Assembly: GCA_045632525.1 (NCBI GenBank)
Contig: JAZQWV010000041.1
Coordinates: 1 to 16,191, forward strand
Source of the DNA: Fimenecus sp045632525
GTDB lineage: Bacteria > Bacillota > Clostridia > Oscillospirales > Acutalibacteraceae
Reading direction: 5' to 3'
Length of the DNA stretch: 16,191 nt
Shown here: positions 1 to 8,193 of the stretch, piece by piece
Layout of the letters: every line of letters starts with the position of its first letter
Numbering within the stretch: position 1 is the first letter of the stretch
The notes under the pieces: generated by a model
What the model saw: the letters and a program-made list of their open reading frames with translations, nothing else
What the model was told of the DNA's origin: nothing
Databases searched by the model: none
Translations under genes and position numbers: made by a program

Positions 1-827
1 CGGTTATAATAAAGAGTTTTTTCATTTCTTGATGGGTCATTGAACTGACGCATAAAGTTCACATATTGTGAGAAGATAATCTCCATATCGTCAAGTTCTT
101 CGCACCAAGCAGGGTCCCAAACGAGAGAAATGAAACCATCATAGTTAACTGAACGAAGTGCGAGCATCATATCGGCAACAGGCAATTCACCCTCACCTGC
201 AAGACAATATTCAACACCATTTGGGGTTTTAACTGCATCGTGAAAATGAACATGACGAACATAAGCACCAAGATTTTTAATAACCTCTTCTGCTGATTCA
301 CCACATTCAAAATATGCTGCTGAAAGATTCCACAAAGCGCCTAAATTGTCACAAGCAAAGCCGTCAAGCATATCGCGAAGTACTGCTGTGCTTGCAAAAA
401 GACCTGATGTTTCAAGCAAAAGTGTAACGCCTTTTTCTTCTGCTTGTGGAAGAACTTTACGAAGAAATTCTTCTGTCTGTTTCAATGCAGCATCTTTGTC
501 TTCTGCTGATTTTGCACGAAGACGGATATATGGAATATGCAAATTTTCTGCGATTTCTAAACATCTTGTCAATTCTTCTTGCGCTTTGCTGTCTTTGTCA
601 GCCAATTCGCCGATTGTATCAAGACAAGAAATCTTCAAGTTCTTATTATATAAACGACGAAGCGTTACCGCCGCTGTATAATCGTGAAAAGCACCGTCTT
701 TTGCTGTGAAGAGACGATTATAAATATTATGAAGCTCAATACCCTCAAAGTGAAGATATTCTGCTACTTCGCAAAAATCTTCAAAGGTACTGTTATGCCA
801 ACCTTTAGTTGAAAAGGAGAGATTCAT
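1..827 (-). CDS. Xylose-isomerase-like TIM-barrel protein (partial)
   Basis: The open frame gives 275 residues and runs off the left edge, so the C-terminus is missing. The fold is the sugar phosphate isomerase/epimerase (AP-endonuclease-2-like) TIM barrel. LLLETSG near residue 139 supplies the usual first metal Glu, HVHFHD at 192-197 the His ligands, and GEGELP at 212-217 the usual late loop. The motif that normally carries Asp and His reads GALWNLSAAY (163-172) and the last acidic strand reads LVWDPAW, so some ligands are altered. The ATG at 827 sits 8 nt after GAGGAGG, which lies inside the end of the LeuA-like gene. Only 3 nt separate the two genes, so they are co-transcribed and share the Leu T-box. 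At about 275 residues a stand-alone isomerase would normally be ending, so the unseen part may be a second domain. Substrate unknown. Confidence 0.8.
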   Translation of the reverse strand, partial: MNLSFSTKGWHNSTFEDFCEVAEYLHFEGIELHNIYNRLFTAKDGAFHDYTAAVTLRRLYNKNLKISCLDTIGELADKDSKAQEELTRCLEIAENLHIPYIRLRAKSAEDKDAALKQTEEFLRKVLPQAEEKGVTLLLETSGLFASTAVLRDMLDGFACDNLGALWNLSAAYFECGESAEEVIKNLGAYVRHVHFHDAVKTPNGVEYCLAGEGELPVADMMLALRSVNYDGFISLVWDPAWCEELDDMEIIFSQYVNFMRQFNDPSRNEKTLYYN

Positions 828-830
828 TTT

Positions 831-2210
831 TTATGCCTCCTCATAGACAATTTTGTTAACTGCGTTAAGATATGCACGGATACTTGCACCCATAATATCG
901 GTTGAAATTCCGTTACCTGAATAGAGTTTGCCACCTGAACGAAGTTTAACGAGAGCAGAACCCATTGCTTCTTTACCTTCTGTAACTGACTGAATCTGGA
1001 AATCATCAAGTTCATAGTGATGACCGATAATTCTGTCAATTGCAAGGAACGCAGCGTCAATTGGACCTGCACCGATGCAAACATCCTGAATTGTTTTACC
1101 TTCTTTTTCAAGTGTAATCTGTGCACTTGCAGAGATAATGTTACCATTATTGATAACATAACTGATTAATTTATATGTTGATGGAACCTGCAATGCAGCA
1201 CTTGCTACAATTGCTTCAAGTTCTTTAAGACCAACCTTTTTCTTTGCAGCAACACGCAAGAATTCTTCATAAACTTTGTTCTGGTCGTCATCTGACAAAT
1301 CATAACCAAGGTTTGATGCAGCTGCAATAACATCTGCCTGACTGTCTTTTTCGTCAAGGCAAATTGACTCTGCAACGGCACTTGTAACTGTAACCGCTGC
1401 ACGTTCTGTGTCTGCTGTATCGCTAATCCAACGAATTTGCTTTGCAATTCTCATAAGCTCTGTTGTTTTGAGATTAGTCTTAATACCATATTTTTCACCA
1501 CAGTTTTTAACCATTGTTGCAAAAGTATCCAATGCAACGTGGCTACCATCAACTGCAGTTTTAACAAGAGTTGCACCCTTGCGCACAGAGAGAATTGCCT
1601 GAGCAGTTGCAAGACCATTTTTATTGTCACAACCAACACCAACAGGTACATCCACCCAAGTGCCAACTTCTGCGATAAAGTCTGCAAAATCATCAGGCAT
1701 TGTTTCTGCTGCACTGTCGCAAACTGAAACTGATGTTGCACCATTTTCTACTGCGATTTCAACAAGTTTTTTAAGGAATTCAGGCTCTGTTCTTGTTGCA
1801 TCAAGAGCACAGAATTCAACACAATTACATTTTTCTTTTGCCATTTTCACTGCTTCGCCAACCCATTCAATCATCTTGTTTGGCTTTTTGTGGCAGGTGT
1901 ATTCCATACCAACAGGTGAAACTGGCAATTCTATACGAATGCAAGGATGAACCGCATTTGCTAGCGCTGCTGCTGCCTGTTCAATGCTTTCTTTTGTAAG
2001 TCCTGCTGCAACTGACAATACACCTTTTTTAACAAATGATGAAACAGTTTTAACAAATAGAATATCTGTTCTCGCATCGCTAATTGCAGGAATTTCGATT
2101 ACATCAACGCAAAGTTTCTCTAACTGACGAGCAATTTCAATTTTTTCTTTGAATGAAAATGAGTTTTGCTCTCTGCAGAGAGTAGCATCAGCAATTCTGA
2201 TTGTTTTCAT
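831..2210 (-). CDS. LeuA-like protein with degenerate catalytic barrel and intact LeuA regulatory domain
   Basis: A 459-aa member of the 2-isopropylmalate/homocitrate synthase family. The C-terminal LeuA allosteric/dimer domain (about 338-455) is well preserved, including STYKLISYVI, AGPIDAAFLAIDRI and SGNGISTDIMGASIRAYLNA. The N-terminal barrel aligns along its length (VEFCALDATRTE, NGATSVSVCDSAAETMPDDF), but the active-site residues are gone. The usual TLRDGEQ is TLCREQ (10-15), so the catalytic Arg and metal Asp are lost. The HxHND metal motif is GCDNK (193-197), and the later GERAGN loop is DGSHVALD (221-228). It is unlikely to be a normal metal-dependent acyl-CoA condensing enzyme. It could be a leucine-sensing or scaffold pseudoenzyme, or have new chemistry. 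It is the first gene after a T-box whose specifier reads CUC (Leu). The spacing from AAAGG to the ATG is longer than usual, so initiation may be weak. Confidence 0.85.
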   Translation of the reverse strand: MKTIRIADATLCREQNSFSFKEKIEIARQLEKLCVDVIEIPAISDARTDILFVKTVSSFVKKGVLSVAAGLTKESIEQAAAALANAVHPCIRIELPVSPVGMEYTCHKKPNKMIEWVGEAVKMAKEKCNCVEFCALDATRTEPEFLKKLVEIAVENGATSVSVCDSAAETMPDDFADFIAEVGTWVDVPVGVGCDNKNGLATAQAILSVRKGATLVKTAVDGSHVALDTFATMVKNCGEKYGIKTNLKTTELMRIAKQIRWISDTADTERAAVTVTSAVAESICLDEKDSQADVIAAASNLGYDLSDDDQNKVYEEFLRVAAKKKVGLKELEAIVASAALQVPSTYKLISYVINNGNIISASAQITLEKEGKTIQDVCIGAGPIDAAFLAIDRIIGHHYELDDFQIQSVTEGKEAMGSALVKLRSGGKLYSGNGISTDIMGASIRAYLNAVNKIVYEEA

Positions 2211-2249
2211 AATGAGTATTCATCCTTTCATTTTTTCGGAAAAATTACA

Positions 2250-2287
2250 ATAAAAAATCCCTGAAACAGTTAGTTTCTGTTTCAGGG
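2250..2287 (-). terminator. T-box terminator hairpin (Leu unit)
   Basis: Perfect 11-bp stem CCCTGAAACAG / CTGTTTCAGGG with a 7-nt loop, followed by ATTTTTT on the minus strand. It is the alternative to the T-box antiterminator at 2300-2313. Confidence 0.9.
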
Positions 2288-2530
2288 ACGAATTTTCTTC
2301 GCGGTACCACCCTGTTTACCGTTTATTTACATAAATCGGTCAACTCTGCAAGGCTCTGACAAGCCTTTTGCCGTGGTAACGGGGCACGCCGTAACTGCCT
2401 ACACAATTTTAAAACCTTCAGCAGTTATGCTACGGAATGAGACTTCTTTTTCTTTTCATACTGTCTTGCACCAAACGACAGCTCTCTGAAATGAAGCACG
2501 GAAAAAGAATAGTTCCCTCAACGCATCTAA
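2250..2530 (-). promoter_or_regulatory. T-box riboswitch, probable leucine specificity
   Basis: Minus-strand leader of the LeuA-like gene. It shows the distal stem I motif CAGAGAG followed by GGTGCAAG, and the T-box core AGGGTGGTACCGCG at 2300-2313 with a UGGU bulge that fits a tRNA with discriminator A. It ends in an intrinsic terminator (2259-2287 plus U-tract). The stem I base pairs GGAA with TTCC, and the 3' side of the internal loop reads GTCTCA. The codon one base before the lower helix is CTC at 2439-2441, a leucine codon, which fits the LeuA-like gene. The specifier is placed by hand-folding, not computed. Confidence 0.9.
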
Positions 2531-2550
2531 AAATATAAATATTGCTTGAT

Positions 2551-2579
2551 AGTTTAGCACAGGTTTTCTTGTTTGTCAA
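2551..2579 (-). promoter_or_regulatory. Sigma-A promoter of the Leu T-box unit
   Basis: On the minus strand TTGACA (2574-2579), 17 bp, TAAACT (2551-2556). It begins 11 bp after the vorC stop codon, with no terminator between, so read-through from the VOR operon would also enter this T-box. Confidence 0.8.
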
Positions 2580-2589
2580 GAAATTTTCA

Positions 2590-3123
2590 TTAGAAATCTG
2601 CACCGAGCTTCAAAGCTTTAAGGTTTGTTTCAAGCATATCTGCACGTTTTGCAGAAATAACCTTTGAGAGTGTTGCTTTAACATCTTCTGCGTTAAAACC
2701 GCCTAAAACTTCGAGAAGTTTACCCATCAAAATCATATTTGCAAGTGTTGGGAAACCGTTTTCACTTGCAAGACGAGTTGCAGGGATATAATAAACAGTA
2801 ACATCGTCACGAAGGACTTTTCTTTCGATAAGTGTTGAGTCTGCTAAAATAATACCACCTGAAACTACGCTCTTTTCGAACTTATCAAGAGATGGCAAGT
2901 TCATTGCAACCAAAATATCAGGATTTGAAATGATTGGTGAGCCAACTGCTTCGTCACTAATGATAACGCTACAACTTGCTGTACCACCACGCATTTCAGG
3001 ACCGTATGATGGCAACCAGCTAACCTGTTTGCCGTCTGTAAGACCTTTATATGCAAGGAATTTACCTGCAAAGAGGATACCCTGACCACCAAAACCTGAA
3101 AGTAACATCTGTTTTGTACTCAT
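2590..3123 (-). CDS. vorC: 2-oxoacid:ferredoxin oxidoreductase, gamma subunit (VOR/KOR type)
   Basis: 177 aa, the normal size for a free-standing gamma subunit of the pyruvate/2-oxoacid:ferredoxin oxidoreductase superfamily. The N-terminus has the family signature LLSGFGGQGILFAGK, followed by LPSYGPEMRGGTASCSVIIS and the motif SPIISNPDILVAMNLPSLDKFE. The gamma subunit joins the alpha and TPP subunits in the cytoplasmic enzyme that interconverts 2-oxo acids with acyl-CoA, CO2 and reduced ferredoxin. Its ATG overlaps the stop codon of the TPP subunit gene by one base (TAATG), so translation is coupled. It is the last gene of the Val T-box operon. Sequence alone does not settle VOR versus 2-oxoglutarate (KOR) specificity; the branched-chain T-box context favours VOR. 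Confidence 0.93.
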   Translation of the reverse strand: MSTKQMLLSGFGGQGILFAGKFLAYKGLTDGKQVSWLPSYGPEMRGGTASCSVIISDEAVGSPIISNPDILVAMNLPSLDKFEKSVVSGGIILADSTLIERKVLRDDVTVYYIPATRLASENGFPTLANMILMGKLLEVLGGFNAEDVKATLSKVISAKRADMLETNLKALKLGADF

Positions 3124-3875
3124 TATTTATCCTCCTCTGCACTTCTGTCTTTATAAACACCCAATGGATAATATGGAATCATTTTTTCGTCAATCCATTT
3201 AAGAGCCTGTTGTGGTGTAAGACCCCAGTTAGTAGGACAAGATGAAACAACTTCAACTAATGAGAAGCCTTTTCCGTCTAACTGATTCTGGAATGCCTTT
3301 TTAATTGCCTTTTTAGCATTGCGAACTGCTTTAACGCTGTTTACAGTAACGCGTTCAAGGTATTCAGGACCATCGAGCTGTGAAAGCATTTCACAAACCT
3401 TGATTGGATAACCACAGTGGTTAACGTCACGACCATAAGGTGAAGTTTGTGTAATCTGACCTGGCAATGATGTTGGAGCCATCTGACCGCCTGTCATACC
3501 ATAAATTGCATTGTTAACGAAAATAACTGTGATGTTTTCGTTTCTTGCTGCTGCGTGAACAGTTTCTGCCATACCGATTGATGCCAAGTCACCGTCACCC
3601 TGATATGTGAAAACAATGTGATTTTCAGGGTCTGCTCTCTTTACGCCAGTTGCTACTGCAGGTGCACGACCGTGAGCTGCTTCAATCATATCACAGTTAA
3701 AATAGTTATAAGCCATAACTGAACAACCAACAGGTGCAACACCGATTGTTCTGCCTTCAATGCCTAATTCGTCCATAACCTCTGCAACAAGACGGTGAAT
3801 AATACCGTGTGTACAACCTGGACAATAGTGCATTGACATATCATTCAATGCATGAGGTTTATCGAATACAACCAT
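3123..3875 (-). CDS. vorA: 2-oxoacid:ferredoxin oxidoreductase, TPP-binding (beta) subunit
   Basis: 250 aa, typical length for the TPP-binding subunit. The N-terminus has the CPGCTHGIIHRL motif (residues 18-29). The TPP/Mg signature GDGDLASIG is followed by the second half NNAIYGMTGGQMAPTS. It binds thiamine diphosphate and carries out (de)carboxylation of the 2-oxo acid next to a [4Fe-4S] cluster. It starts at the ATG that overlaps the vorB stop by one base and overlaps vorC the same way, so the three subunits form one coupled cassette. In the alternative naming it would be korB. I prefer VOR because of the Val T-box upstream and the branched-chain context, not because of a diagnostic residue. 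Confidence 0.93.
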   Translation of the reverse strand: MVVFDKPHALNDMSMHYCPGCTHGIIHRLVAEVMDELGIEGRTIGVAPVGCSVMAYNYFNCDMIEAAHGRAPAVATGVKRADPENHIVFTYQGDGDLASIGMAETVHAAARNENITVIFVNNAIYGMTGGQMAPTSLPGQITQTSPYGRDVNHCGYPIKVCEMLSQLDGPEYLERVTVNSVKAVRNAKKAIKKAFQNQLDGKGFSLVEVVSSCPTNWGLTPQQALKWIDEKMIPYYPLGVYKDRSAEEDK

Positions 3876-4942
3876 TATTTTGCACCTCCGTTTTCTGCTA
3901 CTGCTTTGATTGCTTCTAACACCTGTTCAGGTGAAACAATCATACCACCAACACGATTGCAAAGAGTAACTGGCACTTTGCATTCTGTTGCTAATTTAAC
4001 ATCTTCAATCATCTGACCCATTGAAAGCTCAACAGAGATGATTGCCTTAACCTTGTCTGCTGCCTTCTTGAAAGGAGCCACTGGGAATGGCCATAATGTG
4101 ATTGGTCTAATCATACCAACCTTGATACCCTGCTTTCTTGCTTCGTTAATCGCATTTTTTGCAACACGAGATGCAATACCGAAAGCTGCGATAGCATATT
4201 CTGCATCATCCATAAGGTATTCTTCATACATTGCTTCGTTTTCTTTGATATAGTTATATTTCTCATAACGCTCAAAGTTAAGTCTTTCAAGCTCTTCAGG
4301 GTCGAGTGAAAGTGAGTTAACAATGTTATGTGTTCTTTCGAGCTTTGTACCAACAGTTGCCCATGGCTTTTCTGGTGCAGGCTTTACATCAAATTCAAGA
4401 GAAACAGGCTCCATCATCTGACCCATTGTACCGTCAGCCAAAATCATTGAAGTCATTCTGTATGTATCAGCAAGCTCGAAGCCTTTAACTGTAAGCTCTG
4501 CCATTTCCTGAACTGATGAAGGGGCTAAAACTATCATATGATAGTCACCATGACCGCTACCACGAGTTGCCTGGAAATAGTCTGCCTGGCTTGGCTGAAT
4601 ACCACCAAGACCTGGGCCACCACGTTGTACGTTAACAACGAGTGCTGGCAAGTCTGAACCTGCCATATATGAAAGACCTTCGCTCTTAAGAGAAATTCCA
4701 GGGCTTGATGATGATGTCATAACACGACGACCTGCCGCTGCAACACCATAAACCATATTGATTGCTGCAATTTCACTTTCAGCCTGAAGGAATACGCCAC
4801 CGATTTTTGGCATTTTCTTTGCCATATAAGCAGCGATTTCTGTCTGTGGAGTAATTGGATAACCGAAGTAATGACGACAACCTGCAATGATAGCAGCCTC
4901 AGCAATTGCTTCGTTACCTTTCATTAAAACTTTATCTGCCAT
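3875..4942 (-). CDS. vorB: 3-methyl-2-oxobutanoate:ferredoxin oxidoreductase, alpha subunit (VorB-like)
   Basis: 355 aa, the normal length for the VorB/KorA alpha subunit. Family hallmarks are MKGNEAIAEAAIIAGCRHYFGYPITPQTE at the start, VFLQAESEIAAINMVYG, the SSSSPGISLKSEG loop, and NVQRGGPGLGG. The C-terminal part has MIRPITLWPFP. The protein closely resembles what genome annotators call the 3-methyl-2-oxobutanoate dehydrogenase subunit VorB. In the complex it carries the pyrimidine-binding half and the CoA/substrate domain. The ATG lies 6 nt after the ferredoxin gene with an AGAGG site. In fermenting anaerobes with plentiful reduced ferredoxin the complex can run in the carboxylating direction, making 2-oxoisovalerate, 2-oxo-3-methylvalerate or 2-oxoisocaproate from branched acyl-CoAs. 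That direction is inferred from the T-box control. Confidence 0.92.
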   Translation of the reverse strand: MADKVLMKGNEAIAEAAIIAGCRHYFGYPITPQTEIAAYMAKKMPKIGGVFLQAESEIAAINMVYGVAAAGRRVMTSSSSPGISLKSEGLSYMAGSDLPALVVNVQRGGPGLGGIQPSQADYFQATRGSGHGDYHMIVLAPSSVQEMAELTVKGFELADTYRMTSMILADGTMGQMMEPVSLEFDVKPAPEKPWATVGTKLERTHNIVNSLSLDPEELERLNFERYEKYNYIKENEAMYEEYLMDDAEYAIAAFGIASRVAKNAINEARKQGIKVGMIRPITLWPFPVAPFKKAADKVKAIISVELSMGQMIEDVKLATECKVPVTLCNRVGGMIVSPEQVLEAIKAVAENGGAK

Positions 4943-4948
4943 AACTTT

Positions 4949-5155
4949 TTACCTCTCTACCTTAATTACACAGTCAGGACACATAATTGCACAAGATGCA
5001 CAACCGATGCAAGCAGCTTCATCTGTAAGCTCTGCTGGGTGATGTCCCTTTTTGTTAATCTTATCTGGTGACAACTGCAAAATATTTTTTGGACAAGCGT
5101 CAACACAAAGTCCGCAACCTTTACAGTTATCTGTTTTAAAGGTTAATTTAGCCAT
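4949..5155 (-). CDS. 2x[4Fe-4S] ferredoxin-like subunit of the oxidoreductase
   Basis: 68 aa with two complete CxxCxxCxxxC motifs: Cys 11, 14, 17, 21 and Cys 49, 52, 55, 59. It matches the KorD/VorD (delta) subunit that passes electrons between the TPP centre and external ferredoxin. It starts at the ATG at 5155 behind a GGAG site and lies between the P-loop ATPase and vorB, on the same strand with short gaps (18 and 6 nt). The delta-alpha-beta-gamma order is the usual one for separate-subunit enzymes of this family. Specificity cannot be told from this subunit. Confidence 0.93.
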   Translation of the reverse strand: MAKLTFKTDNCKGCGLCVDACPKNILQLSPDKINKKGHHPAELTDEAACIGCASCAIMCPDCVIKVER

Positions 5156-5173
5156 ATATATCGCTCCTTTAGA

Positions 5174-5848
5174 TTAGAGAATTTTATCTTGTAATGTCAA
5201 CGCCAATGGCATTGGCACTTTATTTGACAATTCATTATGAAGTTCTGCTTTATATGCCGTTGCTACCAAAGGCAAACCTGTCGCCTTTGACACGGCATCA
5301 GCATATAAGAGTGACCCTAACACATCTTCCGCTGTTGTTTCTTCGCCCAAGTTTGAGTTATTGACAAGTCCTGTAAATTTAATCTTACAAGCAAATTCAA
5401 TTTCACCCATAACTTCAAGTGTATCTTCAACCGTGCGTGTGAGTGGTCTGCAATTATTTATTACCATGAGCATTTCATAGTCGTTTTCTTCTTTGATTTT
5501 AGGGGCTAATCTGCCAAGTGCCAAAGCACCACGGTCGTCGCCTCCCACATCAATAATAACTCTGTGAGATGTATCATCGGTAATCGAATACATTTCTTGT
5601 GGCAAAGCAGGAATATCAACATTACTATTCGCAAATTCTGAACAGATGAGTTTTATACCTGCTTCGTCAAATATTTTACTACTATCTTTTGTTCGGAAAT
5701 ATGGATTAACAATGTCTAAATCGGCAACAGTGACTTTGTCATATTGCTTTTTCATCATAATTGCTAAATTCACGGCAACATTTGTTTTGCCGCTGCCATA
5801 ATGACCACACAAAAGAGTTATTCTTTTATCATTTTTCATACTATTCAT
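5174..5848 (-). CDS. P-loop ATPase of SIMIBI/MinD-ParA-like type in the VOR operon
   Basis: 224 aa with a clear Walker A, GHYGSGKT (15-22), an Asp-rich switch segment VADLDIVNPYFRTKD and a Walker B-like VIIDVGGDDRGA. These mark the SIMIBI class (MinD, ParA, NifH, Mrp relatives), although the Walker A lacks the KGG deviant signature. There are no transmembrane segments and no obvious CxxC metal motif. The ATG overlaps the stop codon of the upstream ligase (TAATG) and the RBS is weak, so its translation is probably coupled. A second Met at residue 4 is an alternative start. Its position directly before the ferredoxin and vorB suggests a role in maturing, loading or regulating the oxidoreductase. 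Function not recognised. Confidence 0.85.
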   Translation of the reverse strand: MNSMKNDKRITLLCGHYGSGKTNVAVNLAIMMKKQYDKVTVADLDIVNPYFRTKDSSKIFDEAGIKLICSEFANSNVDIPALPQEMYSITDDTSHRVIIDVGGDDRGALALGRLAPKIKEENDYEMLMVINNCRPLTRTVEDTLEVMGEIEFACKIKFTGLVNNSNLGEETTAEDVLGSLLYADAVSKATGLPLVATAYKAELHNELSNKVPMPLALTLQDKIL

Positions 5849-8133
5849 TATAACTTATTACGCTGAATCTTTCCACTTACAGTTTTTGGAAGCTCTGTTC
5901 TGAACTCAACAATTCTTGGATATTTATAAGGCGCAGTTCTGTCCTTAACATATTTCTGAATTTCTTTCTTGAGTTCTTCAGTTGGCTCTGTGCCTTGTGT
6001 AAGCACGATTACTGCTTTAACAACCTGACCACGAACTTCGTCAGGTGCTGCACAAACGCCACATTCCAGAACATAAGGGAGTTCCATGATAACGCTTTCA
6101 ATTTCAAATGGTCCGATTCTGTAACCTGATGACTTAATAACATCATCAACACGGCCAACATACCAATAGAAGCCGTCTTCGTCGCACCAAGCAGTATCAC
6201 CTGTATGGTAATATCCATCGTGGATAACTTCATCTGTCTTTTCTTGGTCTCTGTAATATTCTGTGAACAAGCCACATGGTACACCGTTTTGAAGATTAAC
6301 AACGATTTCACCAACTTGACCAACTGGCACAGGATTTCCATCTGCATCCATAAGTGAAACATCATAAATCGGAGCAGGTTTACCCATTGAACCAATTTTA
6401 TGTGGTGCACCTGTAAGGTTACCGATAATCATTGTGCTTTCAGACTGACCAAAACCTTCAAGGATTTGAAGTCCTGTTGCCTTTTCGAATTGACGATAAA
6501 CCTCAGGGTTGAGCGCCTCACCCGCTGTTGTCATATGCTGAACTGATGACAAGTCATATTTTGAAATGTCTTGTTTAATCATCATACGAAGCATTGTTGG
6601 TGGTGCACAGAATGTTGTAATCTGATATTTTGCAAACATAGGAAGGATGTCTGCTGCATCAAAGCGGTCAAAGTCATAAACAAATGTTGCTGCTTCTGCA
6701 AACCATTGTCCATAGAATTTACCCCACATTGATTTAGCCCAACCTGTGTCTGAAATTGTGAAGTGTAATCCATCAGGGTTAACATTGTGCCAATATTTTG
6801 CTGTATGGAAATGTCCCAAAGGATATAAGTGATTGTGCAATGCAATTTTTGGATAACCTGTTGTACCTGATGTGAAGAACATAAGTAATGGGTCTTTGCC
6901 ACAAGGAGCATCGTCTGTACGGCTATAACGAGTGCTGAAAAGTGTATATTCTTCGTCAAAGCTACGCCAACCGTCACGGCTACCGTTAACAATCAATTTA
7001 TTCTTAAGCTCAGGGCATTTTTCTGCTGCTAACTCAACCTGATGAGCAGTGTCGCCATCGGCAGTACAGATAATAGTGTTAACACCTGCAGCCTGAAAAC
7101 GATATTCAAAGTCGTGCTCTAACAACTGATTTGTTGCAGGAATTGCAATTGCACCAAGCTTGTTAAGACCTAACACAGCAAACCAGAATTGATAGTGTCG
7201 CTTAAGCACAAGCATAACTCTGTCGCCTTTTTTGATGCCCAAAGATTTGAAATAGTTAGCACATTGACTTGATGCTTTTTTCAAATCTTTGAATGTAAAT
7301 CTATTTTCGGTTTTATCATTACCGATATGTAACATTGCAAGTTTATTTGGTTTATCTTCTGCAAGTTTATCAATAACATCAAAAGCAAAGTTGAATTTTT
7401 CAATATTCTTAAACTCAATCTTTGTTGGTGTGCCGTTTTCATCCTTTGTAACATTAACATATTTACGATAAACACGGTCTTTTGTATCAGGAGTTGCTTT
7501 CTTTACTGCAACTGCACGGCTTGGAGTAAGCTCTGGAATTGGCTCACCTGTTGGGTTAAGAACGATTGCATAGAATACGCAGTCCTGACCGTTAACAGCA
7601 ATCATACCGTGAGGTGTGTCACTATCATAATAAATGCTGTCGCCAGGTCCTAAAACTTCTTGGTGCTCACCAATCTGAACAAGCAAGCTACCTTCAACAA
7701 CAATGTCACATTCCTGACCTGCGTGAGTTGTAAGCTCAATTTCTCTCTGCTCTGCACTCTTGTCATATTTACATCTTACATACAAAGGCTCTGCAATACG
7801 ATTCTGGAAAGCATAAGCCATATTGTAATAAGTCATACCATGTGCTTCAGCAACCTCTTGACCTGATTCTTTACGGGTCACTATAAATGATTTAAGATTT
7901 GGGCTATAACCCTCAACGATTTCAGTAACATTGACACCGAAAACCATTGCAACACGATAAATAAAAGCAAAGTTTAAATCCCCGTTACCACTTTCGCAGT
8001 TACGATATTCTTCTGCTGTGACGCCGACCTTTGCAGCCATTTCTTCGATAGTGTAGTTCTCGATTTCACGAAGCTCGCGAATACGACGCGCCATCTCTTG
8101 AATTTTGTAGTCCAAACCAGTAATGCGTTCCAT
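5848..8133 (-). CDS. XRE HTH-cupin-acyl-CoA ligase fusion (Val T-box unit)
   Basis: 761 aa in three parts. An XRE/HTH_3 domain (about 10-75) includes TIEEMAAKVGVTAEEYRNCESG. A cupin-2 domain (about 130-195) carries THAGQECDIVVEG and GDSIYYDSDTPHGM, as in cupin-sensor regulators. A full AMP-binding acyl-CoA ligase follows (about 240-761), with TSGTTGYPK (421-429), EGFGQSES, YYHTGDTAW, the hinge GRVDDVIKSSGYRIG and catalytic Lys in PKTVSGKIQRNKL. The ligase is nearest the medium/short-chain (ACSM-like) class, so the expected reaction is carboxylate + ATP + CoA to acyl-CoA. I chose ATG 8133 (GGAG site) because any longer reading runs back through the T-box terminator. Val control and coupling to VOR suggest isobutyrate. 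Whether the HTH binds DNA or is only structural is unknown. Confidence 0.9.
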   Translation of the reverse strand: MERITGLDYKIQEMARRIRELREIENYTIEEMAAKVGVTAEEYRNCESGNGDLNFAFIYRVAMVFGVNVTEIVEGYSPNLKSFIVTRKESGQEVAEAHGMTYYNMAYAFQNRIAEPLYVRCKYDKSAEQREIELTTHAGQECDIVVEGSLLVQIGEHQEVLGPGDSIYYDSDTPHGMIAVNGQDCVFYAIVLNPTGEPIPELTPSRAVAVKKATPDTKDRVYRKYVNVTKDENGTPTKIEFKNIEKFNFAFDVIDKLAEDKPNKLAMLHIGNDKTENRFTFKDLKKASSQCANYFKSLGIKKGDRVMLVLKRHYQFWFAVLGLNKLGAIAIPATNQLLEHDFEYRFQAAGVNTIICTADGDTAHQVELAAEKCPELKNKLIVNGSRDGWRSFDEEYTLFSTRYSRTDDAPCGKDPLLMFFTSGTTGYPKIALHNHLYPLGHFHTAKYWHNVNPDGLHFTISDTGWAKSMWGKFYGQWFAEAATFVYDFDRFDAADILPMFAKYQITTFCAPPTMLRMMIKQDISKYDLSSVQHMTTAGEALNPEVYRQFEKATGLQILEGFGQSESTMIIGNLTGAPHKIGSMGKPAPIYDVSLMDADGNPVPVGQVGEIVVNLQNGVPCGLFTEYYRDQEKTDEVIHDGYYHTGDTAWCDEDGFYWYVGRVDDVIKSSGYRIGPFEIESVIMELPYVLECGVCAAPDEVRGQVVKAVIVLTQGTEPTEELKKEIQKYVKDRTAPYKYPRIVEFRTELPKTVSGKIQRNKL

Positions 8134-8155
8134 AGTTTTTCTCCATTCTCGGGAC

Positions 8156-8193
8156 GAAAAAGCACCCGTCCCAAAGTTTATGACTTTGAGACG
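8156..8193 (-). terminator. T-box terminator hairpin (Val unit)
   Basis: Stem CGTCTCAAAGT / ACTTTGGGACG (8183-8193 with 8167-8177) and a short loop, then GGTGCTTTTT. A nearby GGGACG...CGTCCC pairing (to about 8151) could form an alternative hairpin. Confidence 0.85.

Noticed and set aside
3875..5155. 2-oxoglutarate (KOR) specificity for the oxidoreductase
   Set aside because: Not excluded by sequence, but the Ile/Val/Leu T-box setting and VorB-like alpha subunit make branched-chain 2-oxo acids the better call.
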